Below, one piece after another: positions 1-12,888 of a DNA stretch of 64,000 bases. The translations under genes and the position numbers were made by a program. Numbering within the stretch: position 1 is the stretch's first letter; each line of letters begins with the position of its first letter. A model generated the notes under the pieces. It was not told the origin of the DNA and did no database searches. It worked only from the letters and a program-made list of their open reading frames with translations. Source of the DNA: Gonocerus acuteangulatus (Eukaryota > Arthropoda > Insecta > Hemiptera > Coreidae); NCBI GenBank assembly GCA_946811695.1, contig OX328132.1:96658022-96722021 (forward strand). Direction: 5' to 3'.

Positions 1-46
1 TTGCCATTTAAAATCGGGATACCCTGTATGTATATATATATATATA

Positions 47-60
47 TTATTATTATTATT
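47..60. repeat. (TTA)n tract at LINE 3' junction
   Basis: A short TTA run borders the 3' end of the minus-strand LINE. Together with the run at 3038-3062 it is the likely split target site. Confidence 0.6.
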
Positions 61-3036
61 TTTAAACGGGGTGTCTTCTCAGTTTCCTGGAGTAAATTCT
101 TTCGGGGGCTATTGCCAACCGAAAGAATTGTTGTTCATGTTAGTTTTTTTTTTTTATTATTATTATATTTTTATGTTTCTTGTCACGGGCGTTCGTTTAA
201 AAATTTTCGAACTATTCTTGCAGTGTCGAGCAGTACCGCTTGTTGTGCGTCTTTAATCAGTTCCTCCGAGATTTTCAAGTATTTTGTAGCTGTGACTGTG
301 GTTTTTGGGATGAGTCCATTAGCCGATATAATAATAGCTGTTATCCTTGCGGAATCTAACTTATACAGATCTTTTAATTCTATGGCCAAGTCCTGGTATT
401 TTCGAAGCTTCTCAGCATAAGATTTCTGAATATTCTCATCATTCGGGACAGCGATATCAATAATATCAGCTCTCTTATTCCCTTTATCAATGATAAGAAT
501 ATCCGGTTTATTGTGATGGACAGTTCGGTCCGTCAACATCGCTTCGTCCCAATACACTTTTATTGTATCTTTCTCTAGAAGCCTTTGAGGAACGTAGCGA
601 TAATAAGGGACCTTCTTATCCAACAAACCGAATTTTTCTGCGAGAGCTTGGTGGTATATCTTGGCCACGTTGTTATGACGTTGAAGATAATCAGATCCCG
701 CAAGGATCTCACAGCCCGCCGTAATATGCTGGATCGACTCATACGTTTTGTTGCACAATCTACATTTATCAGAGATGCTCGTTTCTTTTAAAACATGTCG
801 TCGGTAGGATTTTGTAGCTATAACTTGATCTTGGATGGCTATTATGAAACCTTCTGTTTCAGAGAATAGCCTTCCCGATGTCAACCAAGCCACCGACAAT
901 GTTGATTGCACATCCGGGTCCAACAAACGACTATAATATCGCCCGTGTAATTCCTTACATTGCCACGACGTGAGGCGATCCGATTCCGTCGTAAGTTCAT
1001 CCCAGTTGTTGATCTTCAATTTCAAAGCTGTATAGTTCTCGTCTAAGTTTACCATTTCCCTGAACAGACGCGTCTCACTGGCCCTTATGTAGCTCCTCAG
1101 GCTAATTTCCTGAGAGCGACATAAGTTCCGAATGTTCAGGAGACCTCGTCCTCCTTTTATTCTTGGTAAATACAGCCTTTCAATTGAAGACGTAGGATGG
1201 TGCAAGCGTGCTTTGGTCATCTCTGTTCGTACGAGTCGATCCAGTTCCTCTAATGATGTATTCGACCATTTAATAACTCCGAAGCTACATAATAATGAGG
1301 GTATTGCCCATGTGTTTATTGCTTTGATCTTTCTACGACCGTGTAAGTAACTTTTCAGAATTAAACGTAAGCGCTTCAGAAACAATGCTTTCAGCTCATC
1401 TTTGACATCTTTTCTGGATATTTTAAGATGCTGGTTCAACCCAAGATATTTATAAGATTCGTGTTCCTCGAGTTCACGTATATGGCCACCATCGGATAAA
1501 ATTAAATTTGTTGTTGATACTGAACGTCCTCTTTCTACATGTAATACAGCACATTTATCAACACCAAACGACATGCCAATGGTGTCACTGAAACTTTGCA
1601 CTATGTCTGTCATACTCTGTAGCTGAACAGGGTTCTTTGCGTACAGTTTCAGATCGTCCATATACAAACTGTGACTTATCCTGGTAGTTGGGTCATTGAT
1701 AGTCAGTTGGTAACCGTACCCACTATCACGAAGTAACTGGCTCAGTGGGTTAAGGGATAAACAAAACCACAAAGGACTAAGGCTATCGCCTTGATATATT
1801 CCCCTTTGTATTTTTATTGTTTCACTTTCGATCGCGTGTCTTCCCTTTCCAAAGCTAAGCTTTGTTTCCCAAGTAGCCATCAATCGTGATAGGAGGTCCG
1901 TCACACTGTGAGCGACTTTATTCAACCGTAACACCTCAATCAACCAGGAGTGAGGAACTGAATCAAAAGCTTTCTTGTAGTCAATCCAAGCCATCGAAAG
2001 ATTTCGCTGTTTTGCCGAGACCTGAGATGCAATAAATGAATCTATAACTAACAACTCTTTACATCCTTTAGACCCACTTTTACAGCCAAGCTGTTCAGGA
2101 GCTAGAAGCTCATTCAGAGTAAGGTGGTCTCGAATCTTTATTGCAATAATGGATGTAAATAGTTTATAGATACCATTTAAGCAAGTTATAGGTCTGTAAT
2201 CTTTTGGTTCAAGGTTTTTACCCTGTTTCTTCGGAATCATAAACGTAATTCCCTCAGCGAAATCTTTTGGCAGTGGCAAATTGGCTACAAGAATTTCTTG
2301 GTAGCATCTTGCAATGGCTTCATGAAGACTGCTAAAATACTTCAGCCAGTAATTTTGTATACCATCGCGTCCAGGAGCTTTCCAATTGTGCAATTTCTTA
2401 ACTGCTTGTGTCACATCTTCTTTCCTAATTATACAGTCCATTTGTGGAATGTTTTCCATTTTTTCGTATATATTCTGTAGCCAAGTTCCTGATTTACTAT
2501 GGCTTACTGGAATTTCCCAGATATTAGCCCAGTAGTTAACCATTTCGTCCATATTGGTGTCACTTATTTCTTCATTTTTACTTTTGACTAGCGAACGATA
2601 AAAGTCTTTTTCCCTAGTGCTAAAAAGAGAGTTCTGCTTTCTTCGAATATATGCCTCACTGTATCTACGTATTCTATTTGCGTAAACAGCCAGCTTCTGT
2701 TTCTGCTTATCTAAATACATAGATAAAGTTTCAATTAGGCGATCTTCCTCCACCATTCCTATATGGAGTACTAGAATCTCATCTATTTTAGCTTTCAGCT
2801 TGCTACTAGCAGATTCAGGGCAACGTAAATAGTTAGTTACAACACCAATTCTCCGACGAAGTTCTAAAATCTTATTGTCTAATCTTCTCCGCCATGGTGG
2901 GGTAGCATTTGATTTTTCTTTTCTATCGCCAGGAGTATGTGTTTTCTCGTGCCCAAACTCCAAATAGTAGCAAACTGCTTTTGCAGCAGAATAAATCAAA
3001 TGACGGACGTCGTCAATATCTTCTATCGCCTCAGCA
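61..3036 (-). mobile_element. R2-superclade (Dong/R4-like) non-LTR retrotransposon, 5'-truncated
   Basis: The minus-strand element carries a reverse transcriptase and a C-terminal restriction-like endonuclease (see the CDS entry). It lies between (TTA)n tracts at 47-60 and 3038-3062. Dong/R4-clade elements are known to insert into TAA repeats, so the tracts probably mark the split target. No N-terminal zinc-finger or Myb-like DNA-binding region is seen on the 5' side, so the copy appears 5'-truncated. The 3' UTR at 61-182 has a short CTTTCGG/CCGAAAG stem near 104-130. Exact ends are inferred from the tracts. Confidence 0.75.
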
Positions 3037-3104
3037 TTTATTATTATTATTATTATTATTATTTTTATTCTTGTAGATGAAAAAGTAGCAATTTTTTGTA
3101 TCAC
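183..3104 (-). CDS. LINE polyprotein: reverse transcriptase plus restriction-like endonuclease
   Basis: The open frame is 973 codons. It copies RNA into DNA at a nicked target (target-primed reverse transcription). A thumb/finger motif KAPGRDG lies near residue 242. RT motif A is AWIDYKKAFDSV (about 372-383), the template-grip motif is GIYQGDSLSPLWF (about 435-447), and the catalytic YMDD is at about 481-484. A CCHC knuckle follows (C781, C784, H793, C798). The endonuclease has KPDI near 866 and D880/D883 in ADIIDIAVP, typical of R2/R4/NeSL elements. The first 22 or so residues, including an eight-isoleucine run, are encoded by the flanking (TTA)n tract and host DNA, so the annotated Met is probably not native and the real protein began upstream of the truncation. 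The RT and nuclease core is unbroken, so the insertion may be recent. Clade assignment is by motif only. Confidence 0.85.
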   Translation of the reverse strand: MIQKIATFSSTRIKIIIIIIIINAEAIEDIDDVRHLIYSAAKAVCYYLEFGHEKTHTPGDRKEKSNATPPWRRRLDNKILELRRRIGVVTNYLRCPESASSKLKAKIDEILVLHIGMVEEDRLIETLSMYLDKQKQKLAVYANRIRRYSEAYIRRKQNSLFSTREKDFYRSLVKSKNEEISDTNMDEMVNYWANIWEIPVSHSKSGTWLQNIYEKMENIPQMDCIIRKEDVTQAVKKLHNWKAPGRDGIQNYWLKYFSSLHEAIARCYQEILVANLPLPKDFAEGITFMIPKKQGKNLEPKDYRPITCLNGIYKLFTSIIAIKIRDHLTLNELLAPEQLGCKSGSKGCKELLVIDSFIASQVSAKQRNLSMAWIDYKKAFDSVPHSWLIEVLRLNKVAHSVTDLLSRLMATWETKLSFGKGRHAIESETIKIQRGIYQGDSLSPLWFCLSLNPLSQLLRDSGYGYQLTINDPTTRISHSLYMDDLKLYAKNPVQLQSMTDIVQSFSDTIGMSFGVDKCAVLHVERGRSVSTTNLILSDGGHIRELEEHESYKYLGLNQHLKISRKDVKDELKALFLKRLRLILKSYLHGRRKIKAINTWAIPSLLCSFGVIKWSNTSLEELDRLVRTEMTKARLHHPTSSIERLYLPRIKGGRGLLNIRNLCRSQEISLRSYIRASETRLFREMVNLDENYTALKLKINNWDELTTESDRLTSWQCKELHGRYYSRLLDPDVQSTLSVAWLTSGRLFSETEGFIIAIQDQVIATKSYRRHVLKETSISDKCRLCNKTYESIQHITAGCEILAGSDYLQRHNNVAKIYHQALAEKFGLLDKKVPYYRYVPQRLLEKDTIKVYWDEAMLTDRTVHHNKPDILIIDKGNKRADIIDIAVPNDENIQKSYAEKLRKYQDLAIELKDLYKLDSARITAIIISANGLIPKTTVTATKYLKISEELIKDAQQAVLLDTARIVRKFLNERP
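3038..3062. repeat. (TTA)n tract at LINE 5' junction
   Basis: A TTA/TAA repeat borders the 5' end of the LINE. It is read through as isoleucines at the N terminus of the LINE frame. Confidence 0.7.
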
Positions 3105-5500
<2,396 letters not shown>

Positions 5501-5569
5501 TAACTTCAATATAGAAGTAGCCTAAATAGAATAAGTTTAAAAAAAAAATAATCAAAGGGAAAGAAATAA

Positions 5570-5695
5570 CACAGGTCTACAAAAATAATCTTTCTGAAAT
5601 TTGATTTGATGATTTTGGTCAATCTCTATGCTCCTTGGCGTGCTGAAGCCGAACATGAGGTCAGTCCCTCTCTACCACGTAAGGAAATTGTTCAA
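5570..5695 (+). repeat. Left terminal inverted repeat
   Basis: Pairs with 7935-8061 in inverted orientation with scattered substitutions. The first 11 bases are identical. Confidence 0.8.
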
Positions 5696-5854
5696 TCTCA
5701 AGTAAGGGCAGAGGTACTACCATTAAAAGAAAACAGAATTGGCGAATAAGAGTTTTCATTTATTTCCATGATCTTTTAGTTATTTCAATGTTGTTTACTG
5801 TACAAAATACATAAATGTGTAGAAATAACAGCTTCAGAATTAACAGTGGCATAT

Positions 5855-7564
5855 TTAGTTATTATTTTTATGAAAACGTATTTTTTTCTCTTGAAAATTT
5901 CTCCGTGTTCGTTCCCGGCTGTAGGACTCTTCAGATGATTCACGCTGCAGCATCCAACAATAGTCAGCCATCATGTTTACGTTCCATTTGCCCTGATACC
6001 TACGTTCCATTTCCTGGATGTCCTGATGGAACCTTTCCCCTTGTTCTTCACTTACTTCCCCTAAGTTTTCCGGAAAATAGTCCACATGCGAATGTAAGAA
6101 GTGAACCTTCAAACTCATGTTGCAACCTTGTAATTGAAATGCCTTCAACATGCGTTCCACGATACTTCTGTAGTTGGGATCCTACACGTTACCTAGGAAC
6201 TTCTCAACAACATCTTTAAAAGAAGCCTTCTCCTTCTCATTCATGGTCTGAGTGAAATGTGGATCTGTGAAAAGTTTCCGAATATCTGGGCCTACAAAGA
6301 TCCCCTCTTTTAGCTTTGCATCACTTAATCGTGGGAACTTGGAGCATAAGTACTTAAAACATTCACCTTCTTTATTGAGAGACTTTACGAATTGTTTAAT
6401 CAGCCCTAGCTTTATGTGTAGAGGAGGTAGCAGGATTTTGTCAGAAGGAACCAAACTTCTCCTAATTACATTTTTTTGGCCTGGCGACAGAGCTCCTCGT
6501 GATGGCCAGTCTTTGTTGTTCCAATGGGAATTTCTGTCTCGGCTATCCCATAAACATAAAAAACAAGGGAACTCGGTGTACCCTGATTGCTGACCTAAGA
6601 GCATAGTAAGTACTTTCAAGTCTCCACATATCAACCAGTTATGCTCATTATAATGAATTCGTTCGAGAACTAATGACAAATTTTCGTATGTTTCTTTTAA
6701 ATGTACCGAATGGCCAACTGGAACTGAAGCATAAGTATTGCCATTGTGCAACAAAACAGCCTTTAGACTTCGCTTTGATGAGTCTATGAATAGATGCCAA
6801 TGAATCGGGTCATATTGTATACCAAATTGACCCGTCAGACCAAGAATGTCTTTGCAATAAATAAGATTCTCATCCAGAGCAAAGTAAGGAACAAAAACTG
6901 CTTCACGGTGTCGATACCATGAAAAAGAAGTGCCTGGCTGTAATAAATTTTTGTTTTTAAGACGGGAGCCAAGTAACTGAGCTGCATCTTTTGGAAGTCC
7001 AAGATCTCTCACTAAGTCGTTCAACTCCTGTTGAGAAATAAGCTGAGGTTCATCTTCTGAACTGCTTGCTTTGAACTCACTGTGTACTTCATCGCTCTCC
7101 GACATACTGTCTTCTCTATTAGCTTCCCTATCTATACTGCCCAAGTCACGAGGGGGCTGAGGAACTGTCAATCCAGGACCGTGTGGTACCGGACGACTAG
7201 CAGATTCCACATTAGGGTAGTTAATGAGCTTATGATTTTTGGAATTATAGCCTTGAACATGACAATTACAAAAGTAACAGTCATTAACGTGGTTTTTTTG
7301 CTCCCTCCACATCATTGGGATAGCAAATCCGAAAGATTTTAACTCTCCTTTGTAGCATAAGCGAAGTTTTTCTACGCAGCTATGGCATACTTTGTGAGGA
7401 GCCCACACTTTATCTTGATCTCCTATTCTCAAGCCAAAATATGCATAATATACATTTTTGACAAAACCTGTTATATTTCGTTGGTATTTCTTAACTGTGT
7501 TAATTTCTTAGCCACAGATAAAACAGAAGCAGTCTGGACTGGTAACACAACGACGATGAGACAT
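5855..7564 (-). pseudogene. Decayed ORF (about 567 residues) of a widespread arthropod repetitive protein family
   Basis: Read from ATG at 7564, one frame runs to a stop at 5855 and is broken only by TAA at 7508-7510 and TAG at 6182-6184. Open parts are 416 codons (7432-6182) and 101 codons (6160-5855), in the same frame. Two cysteine pairs near the N terminus (CFIC, then CHSC), followed by CYFC with CH, suggest zinc binding. Motifs such as LLPPLHIKLGL, EGIFVGPDI, FHQDIQEMERRYQG and MADYCW are ones I associate with 'uncharacterized proteins' present in many copies in aphids, spiders and other arthropods. The function is unknown. Its place inside a TIR element makes it the candidate transposase or an accessory protein. 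No DDE triad has been identified. The copy is inactive unless the stops are suppressed. Confidence 0.75.
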
Positions 7565-7934
7565 TTTGTCTAAATGCACTTTCAAACCTTAAAATACGTT
7601 CTTAATCACTTTGACACAACTAAGAGACCTCAGTGAATGTGTTCACTTCAGTTGATACTACTGAACTGAGAGAATGAACAGAAATTTAGCTCCAAGTTCC
7701 TGATACAACAGGTTCAATCTCGTTTAGCTTCAGACGGTGACATCTGAGACCAAACAAGTACGTTCCTGTCTGAACAGATCGTGCCTAGACACCCTCAGGC
7801 CTACAACATCTTCTGAGGGAGTCATTGCCTACACCACCTAGTGAAAGATGTCTGTTTATAAAAAGAGAAATCGTTTGGAAAAAAAAAAAAAAACCTACTT
7901 CTTACCAAATTTATGTGTATAGCAGGTATATTAT

Positions 7935-8061
7935 GTTCTATGGATTTGAAAAAAATCTGTACGTGATAGAGAAAAACGGACTTCATTCTCGGCCTCAGCA
8001 CACCGAGAAACACAGAGATTAGCCAAAATCATCAAATCAAATTTTTGGTTGTAGACCTGTG
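7935..8061 (-). repeat. Right terminal inverted repeat
   Basis: Reverse complement of the left end of the element. It includes the tip GTAGACCTGTG, followed by the TAA duplication. Confidence 0.8.
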
Positions 8062-8231
8062 TAATCTAAGCGTGACATGTAAAACATTGAAAAATTATGA
8101 GTAATTGCATATTAATATATGTTTTATTTTATTTGTGCACCGCAACTTCGCTGATTGCACTAGATAAGCCAATAAAAAAAAATAGTAAAACAAAATTCAG
8201 TGATAAAAAAAATAATAAAAAAAAAAAAACT

Positions 8232-8400
8232 CTGAGCTAAGGGTAGTGGGTTCGATTCCCAGTATGGAGTGGTGGCTTTTCTTTAGAAAAAAGAAAATGC
8301 ATCAGCCCAATCCTGGCTAGAAAAGGGTGGTAACCTATAGATAACCCGCCCTAAAATTCGTCGTTAATAATAATAGACGATAAAATTAAAAGTAAAAAAA
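8232..8400 (+). mobile_element. tRNA-derived SINE fragment
   Basis: GTGGGTTCGATTCCCAG (about 8248-8264) is a Pol III B box. Downstream is a non-tRNA body ending in AT- and A-rich sequence. The A-box part is missing or degraded. Confidence 0.5.
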
Positions 8401-8610
8401 AAAATTGTTGTCTGCATGTCAGTGTTTTTAAGATGTTTAACTATTACTTTAATATTATAGCTACCATCTGTCAGAAGTTCGGTCAGGCCCGCATTGTTCA
8501 CAATTAGGTCTGTTTTGTTTAGTCATATGGTGTCCGTGAGTAAGCAGGGTATGTCCAATACGGAGTCGAGTCAGTACGACATGTTCTCTCTGTGTACCTC
8601 TCCGTGTCGT

Positions 8611-8718
8611 CTTCAGTAATGTCTGGATGTGTAGTGGCTTCAGTAATGTCTGGATGTGTAGTGGCTTCAGTAATGAATGGATGTGTAGTGGCTTCAGTAA
8701 TGTCTGGACGTGTAGTGG
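8611..8718 (+). repeat. 27-bp tandem repeat, 4 units
   Basis: Four units begin CTTCAGTAATG and end GTAGTGG, with only a few substitutions. Confidence 0.95.
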
Positions 8719-9361
8719 CTGTTCTTACAAGTTCGCCTACGTCAGTACTTAAAGCCGATTGAGTTGTTGGAAACTTTTAGATGCAAAAGGATGTGTGTTG
8801 TATATGTTTCCAAAGGATTTTATTGAAATTAAAGAGTACAAAACATTTTAGGCCTTAAAACGAAACAAATTCTAAAATCTGAATTAGCCTATTAAAAGAG
8901 AAAAAAAAGGAAAAAATAAATATTTACATTATATTAAGACCGCTTGCCTGCAATCATAAGCTCAACGGATATGATAATTCATCCAACATCAAATATAAGG
9001 TTTAAAAAATTCACTTTGCGCGCTCTACACCCATTAAGCTATGTAGAAAAATCTTGTTAACATTTGAGCAATCATACAGAATAAAAACCAAGATTAATGC
9101 ACTGAATAATCATGAAGAAAACGACAAAAATTCATTTCAGATTGATTAAAATCGTTTAAACATAAGTAAAAGGGAATATTTAGATACGTAATACGAAATT
9201 ATAAAAAATATTAATAAAAAACCTATTTAATAAATGTAAAAGTTATTTTTATCAATAAGCAATTAGGTCGGTTCGTTAAGGGATAAACCTTGAGTTTGGA
9301 CGAATTGTAGATACCTTGCGGTTTGGATTAGACCTGCCCTTTCAAACAAATTGGTACAATC
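8719..9361. other. AT-rich intronic sequence
   Basis: No gene or repeat recognised. Confidence 0.4.
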
Positions 9362-9399
9362 CGGGTAATGTCAAGTCTATATAGACTTGACATTACCCG
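9362..9399. repeat. Perfect 38-bp palindrome
   Basis: The half-site is CGGGTAATGTCAAGTCTAT, with no spacer and no mismatch. It lies about 240 bp upstream of exon A, on the intron side. Confidence 0.95.
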
Positions 9400-9637
9400 A
9401 CCTTGGGATACAGCCAGATCTAAAAACATTTTTGGATCCACATTCCATCTTTCCCTTCCCCTCTTCCTTCATTGATAAAATCCATGAACATATAAACTTT
9501 GATATGATTGAACGCCTTCCGTTTAAGCAATTTATTTAATTTATTACAAGAATATACCCTGTGAAACTATTACCAAAAATATTAAACAATTCGACGATAG
9601 CTTAGGCAGAAATTAGTAAACTGTTTCTTTTTTTCAG

Positions 9638-9935
9638 GTGAAGTTCACGATGGATTGCCCAGCCCAGGGTAACAGGAACTACATCCCAGTCTCTGAACTC
9701 TACACTCGCAACTTCACCGACATGAACGGCGAATTCCAGCTAGAGCTGTCCATGGGGCACGTGAGGACAGTGTTTGACACGGAATTCCGTCTCCCAACTT
9801 CAGTGCTGAGCTTCAGGGGTAGCCATCAGCAACAAGTGGCCAAAATTCCATCGAAACTTGAATCGTCCTACTTCACCTTCGGAGGATTCGATTGGAATCT
9901 CGCCCTCTACCCACACGGTGCTAAGGAAGGACACG
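9638..9935 (+). CDS. Exon A: end of one MATH domain and start of the next
   Basis: The acceptor is TTTTTTCAG|GTG and the donor is ACACG|GTATTG. The exon gives 99 codons plus one base. Residues about 15-41 (YIPVSELYTRNFTDMNGEFQ) resemble the closing strands of a MATH domain, where families show FIPLSEL...NGxLxLEV. Residues about 71-88 (SYFTFGGFDWNLALYPHG) match the opening WxLxLYPxG strand of the next MATH domain. The open frame stops just after the donor, supporting the exon end. An in-frame Met occurs at codon 5, but the strong acceptor and domain continuity argue that this is an internal exon. The start codon is therefore not in this exon. Confidence 0.85.
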
Positions 9936-10414
9936 GTATTGTATAATGCAATCTTATTATTATCCACAATAAATTAGAAATTTCAAGAGAACTATAGGTT
10001 CCAACCACCTGATGAGTTTTACCCTTTTCATCTGTAGTTCGAAATTTCCTCTAAAATAACAACTTCTTTTGAAACTTAAAATCATATATATATATATTCG
10101 GAATTCCTAAAAAATATGACTCGACCACGTACTTTACAATTTATAAGAAAATGATAATAAGGGTATTGAAAGAAGCTTTGGTAGAATATAAATCATTTCT
10201 AATATAATTTCCTATTAAAAAGGTTATATGAGTGCTAATTGTGTCCAATTTTAACTGAGAACATACCTTTCTCCTTAGAAAAATTCGTGTAAAATGGGTA
10301 TAATTCTTATAATAAAAGTGTGATAAACAGATAATTTAAGTTTCACAACACAATAACGTTTTCTTTATGTTATTGTTGCCGCATTATTTGCGGTTGAGAT
10401 AATGAAGGATAACG
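9936..10414. other. Intron sequence after exon A
   Basis: AT-rich, with nothing recognised. Confidence 0.4.
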
Positions 10415-10609
10415 TTTTTTGTTTTTTTTTTTTTGTTTTTTTTTAATGCGCACCGACATCTGGGCCAATGGCGCCGACATCCCTGGTGCAGTGAAGAATC
10501 TTCTCAAGGAGTCGTGAGATGAGAAAAATGCCAGCCACCGGTGGCTCTCGAACCCACCATCTCCCGCATGAGAATATAGGGCATTAGCCACTAGACCAAG
10601 GGGAGACCC
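10415..10609 (-). mobile_element. tRNA-derived SINE (family 1), minus strand
   Basis: On the minus strand it begins GGGTCTCCCC with an A-box-like TAGTGGCTAATG. A B-box region follows (GGTGGGTTCGAG), then the body, then a poly-A-like tail (the T-rich run at 10415-10444). It matches copies at 29247, 52780 and 54628. Confidence 0.8.
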
Positions 10610-11190
10610 GATCGATAATGTTATTGTTTACAAAAACAATGAATGAAAGAGATAAGTGACCAGCTTAGCTATAGGGTAGGAGTTAATAACTTTTTGACTT
10701 TATTTAAATGATTTCTTTAACTTTTCTTATAACGGGGTTTTCTTTAGAGTCGCTACCCTTTCTCAGTTTTCATAATTTTTTCTAAAAATTATAAACATTT
10801 TACCTTACTATTATACCTTTTTGTGTAGATTAATAAGCAGAGATTAATTTTTATTTTTTTAACTTGCGGGCATAGCAACAAATATTTTTTTTAAATAGAG
10901 ATAGACTTAAAGTTACAGATTTTAGGAAGAAAATAATGTAAATTTTAGTTATTGGGTCGTACCATCCGTTGTCTCATAAAAATTAAAAAAAAAAAAAATG
11001 CAAAAACAATAAACACTTTCATCTCAAATGTTAGAAATTTAAAAAAAAAAAAATACACAAAACCTAAGCAATAGTGACTTTTTTTGAATTAGCCTAAAAT
11101 AATAAATACCTTGAAAACGGGATAAGGTAATATAGGCTAAAATTGATTGTTTTGACCTACATTATCATCTCGCGATGGATGGAGGTCGAC
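10610..11190. other. AT-rich intronic sequence
   Basis: Nothing recognised. Confidence 0.4.
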
Positions 11191-11193
11191 TTA

Positions 11194-12888
11194 TAGTCCG
11201 TCGGCCCGTGTACATTTCATGCAACGATTTTTAAGATTCTTCATTTTTTCACTATTGATTGTACAAGTCTTAACTAGAACAGTGCCACTTGTCAGCTGGC
11301 TAGGTAGCGGTGGGTTTGGCTGCGGGGGCGTTCCAAACTTCGGAAAAATATGAAAATGTGAAACGATTTTAAGATTCATGAAATTTTTTGGAGAGACACC
11401 TTTCATTATACAATAATCATTGGCACTTGTCAGCTGGCCGGCCAGCGGTGGACTGCTTGTCATCTGGGGGTCTAAACTTGGCAAAAATACGAAATTCTGA
11501 AACGATTTTAAGATAGCTGAAATGTTGGTGGTTACTAGTATTTGTAGTGAGATTACCGAAAAACATTGTCAGCTGCTCATATCTTGGTGGAAAACTTGTC
11601 AGCTGGGGGTGTATAAGCGCTGAGCGTATGGCGCGCGCTCCGCTTTATACCCCCAGCTGACATCTTTTCCACACACATATAAGCAGCTGACAATTTGTTT
11701 TGTCAATCTTATTACGAATACTACATACTAACAAAATTTCAGGAATCTTAATATAGTTTTTGACAATTTAATAGCGAATGCATTCTTATATTGATTACAA
11801 CTTCTGAATATATTGATTGTAAATGAATATTTTTATTATCAACGTTAAAATATATTATGTATTTGCATTAAGGTATGATAAAAAATATGTCATTTATTTG
11901 TATAAAATACATAGCACATAAAAAATGTTCGCCTATGAATGCGTGAAAATCAGGCAACGCTTGGCACAGTGTTTCGCCTCGTGTTAAAAATACAAATCTA
12001 TACAAACCTTAATACAAATCTATACAATTAATACAATTCTATCCGATTTAGTTGCAGTATTCAACCAAAGAACCATCAATGCTTAAAGTCAATTTTAACA
12101 CGAGGCGAAACACTGTGCCAAGCGTTGCCTGATTTTCACGCATTCATAGGCGAACATTTTTTATGTGCTATGTATTTTATACAAATAAATGACATATTTT
12201 TTATCATACCTTAATGCAAATACATAATATATTTTAACGTTGATAATAAAAATATTCATTTACAATCAATATATTCAGAAGTTGTAATCAATATAAGAAT
12301 GCATTCGCTATTAAATTGTCAAAAACTATATTAAGATTCCTGAAATTTTGTTAGTATGTAGTATTCGTAATAAGATTGACAAAACAAATTGTCAGCTGCT
12401 TATATGTGTGTGGAAAAGATGTCAGCTGGGGGTATAAAGCGGAGCGCGCGCCATACGCTCAGCGCTTATACACCCCCAGCTGACAAGTTTTCCACCAAGA
12501 TATGAGCAGCTGACAATGTTTTTCGTTAATCTCACTACAAATACTAGTAACCACCAAAATTTCAGCAATCTTAAAATCGTTTCAGAATTTCGTATTTTTG
12601 CCAAGTTTAGACCCCCAGCTGACAAGCAGTCCACTGCTGGCCGGCCAGCTGACAAGTGCCAATGATTATTGTACAATGAAAGGTGTCTCTCCAAAAAATT
12701 TCATGAATCTTAAAATAGTTTCACATTTTCATATTTTTCCGAAGTTTGGAACGCCCCCGCAGCCAAACCCACCGCTACCTAGCCAGCTGACAAGTGGCAT
12801 TGTTCTAGATAAGACTTGTACAATCAATAGTGAAAAAATGAAGAATCTTAAAAATCGTTGCATGAAATGTACACGGGCCGACGGACTA
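11194..12888. mobile_element. Foldback DNA element with about 800-bp arms and TTA target duplication
   Basis: The left arm (11194 to about 11986) and the right arm (about 12093-12888) are near-perfect inverted copies around a spacer of about 107 bp. Tips read TAGTCCGTCGGCCCGTG and its reverse complement. TTA flanks both ends (11191-11193 and 12889-12891). There is no coding capacity, so it is non-autonomous. Each arm carries direct repeats of about 139 bp and multiple CAGCTGAC motifs. Open frames at 11191-11484 (-) and 12598-12999 (+) are the same arm read twice. Confidence 0.85.

Larger units (their letters stand above)
5570..8061. mobile_element. DNA transposon with TIRs over 100 bp and TAA target duplication
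   Basis: The left end reads CACAGGTCTAC from 5570 and the right end reads its exact reverse complement, finishing at 8061. Beyond the tip both ends keep matching, for example TTTGATTTGATGATTTTGG at 5600-5618 and its reverse complement near 8024-8042, to at least the CACGTA shared near 5676 and 7962. The left arm carries an extra 9-10 bases after the tip. TAA lies directly outside both ends (5567-5569 and 8062-8064), which suggests a 3-bp duplication. The only long frame inside is the decayed minus-strand ORF at 5855-7564. A TAA duplication recalls PIF/Harbinger (TWA), but the protein shows no Harbinger motif that I recognise, so the superfamily stays open. Confidence 0.8.
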
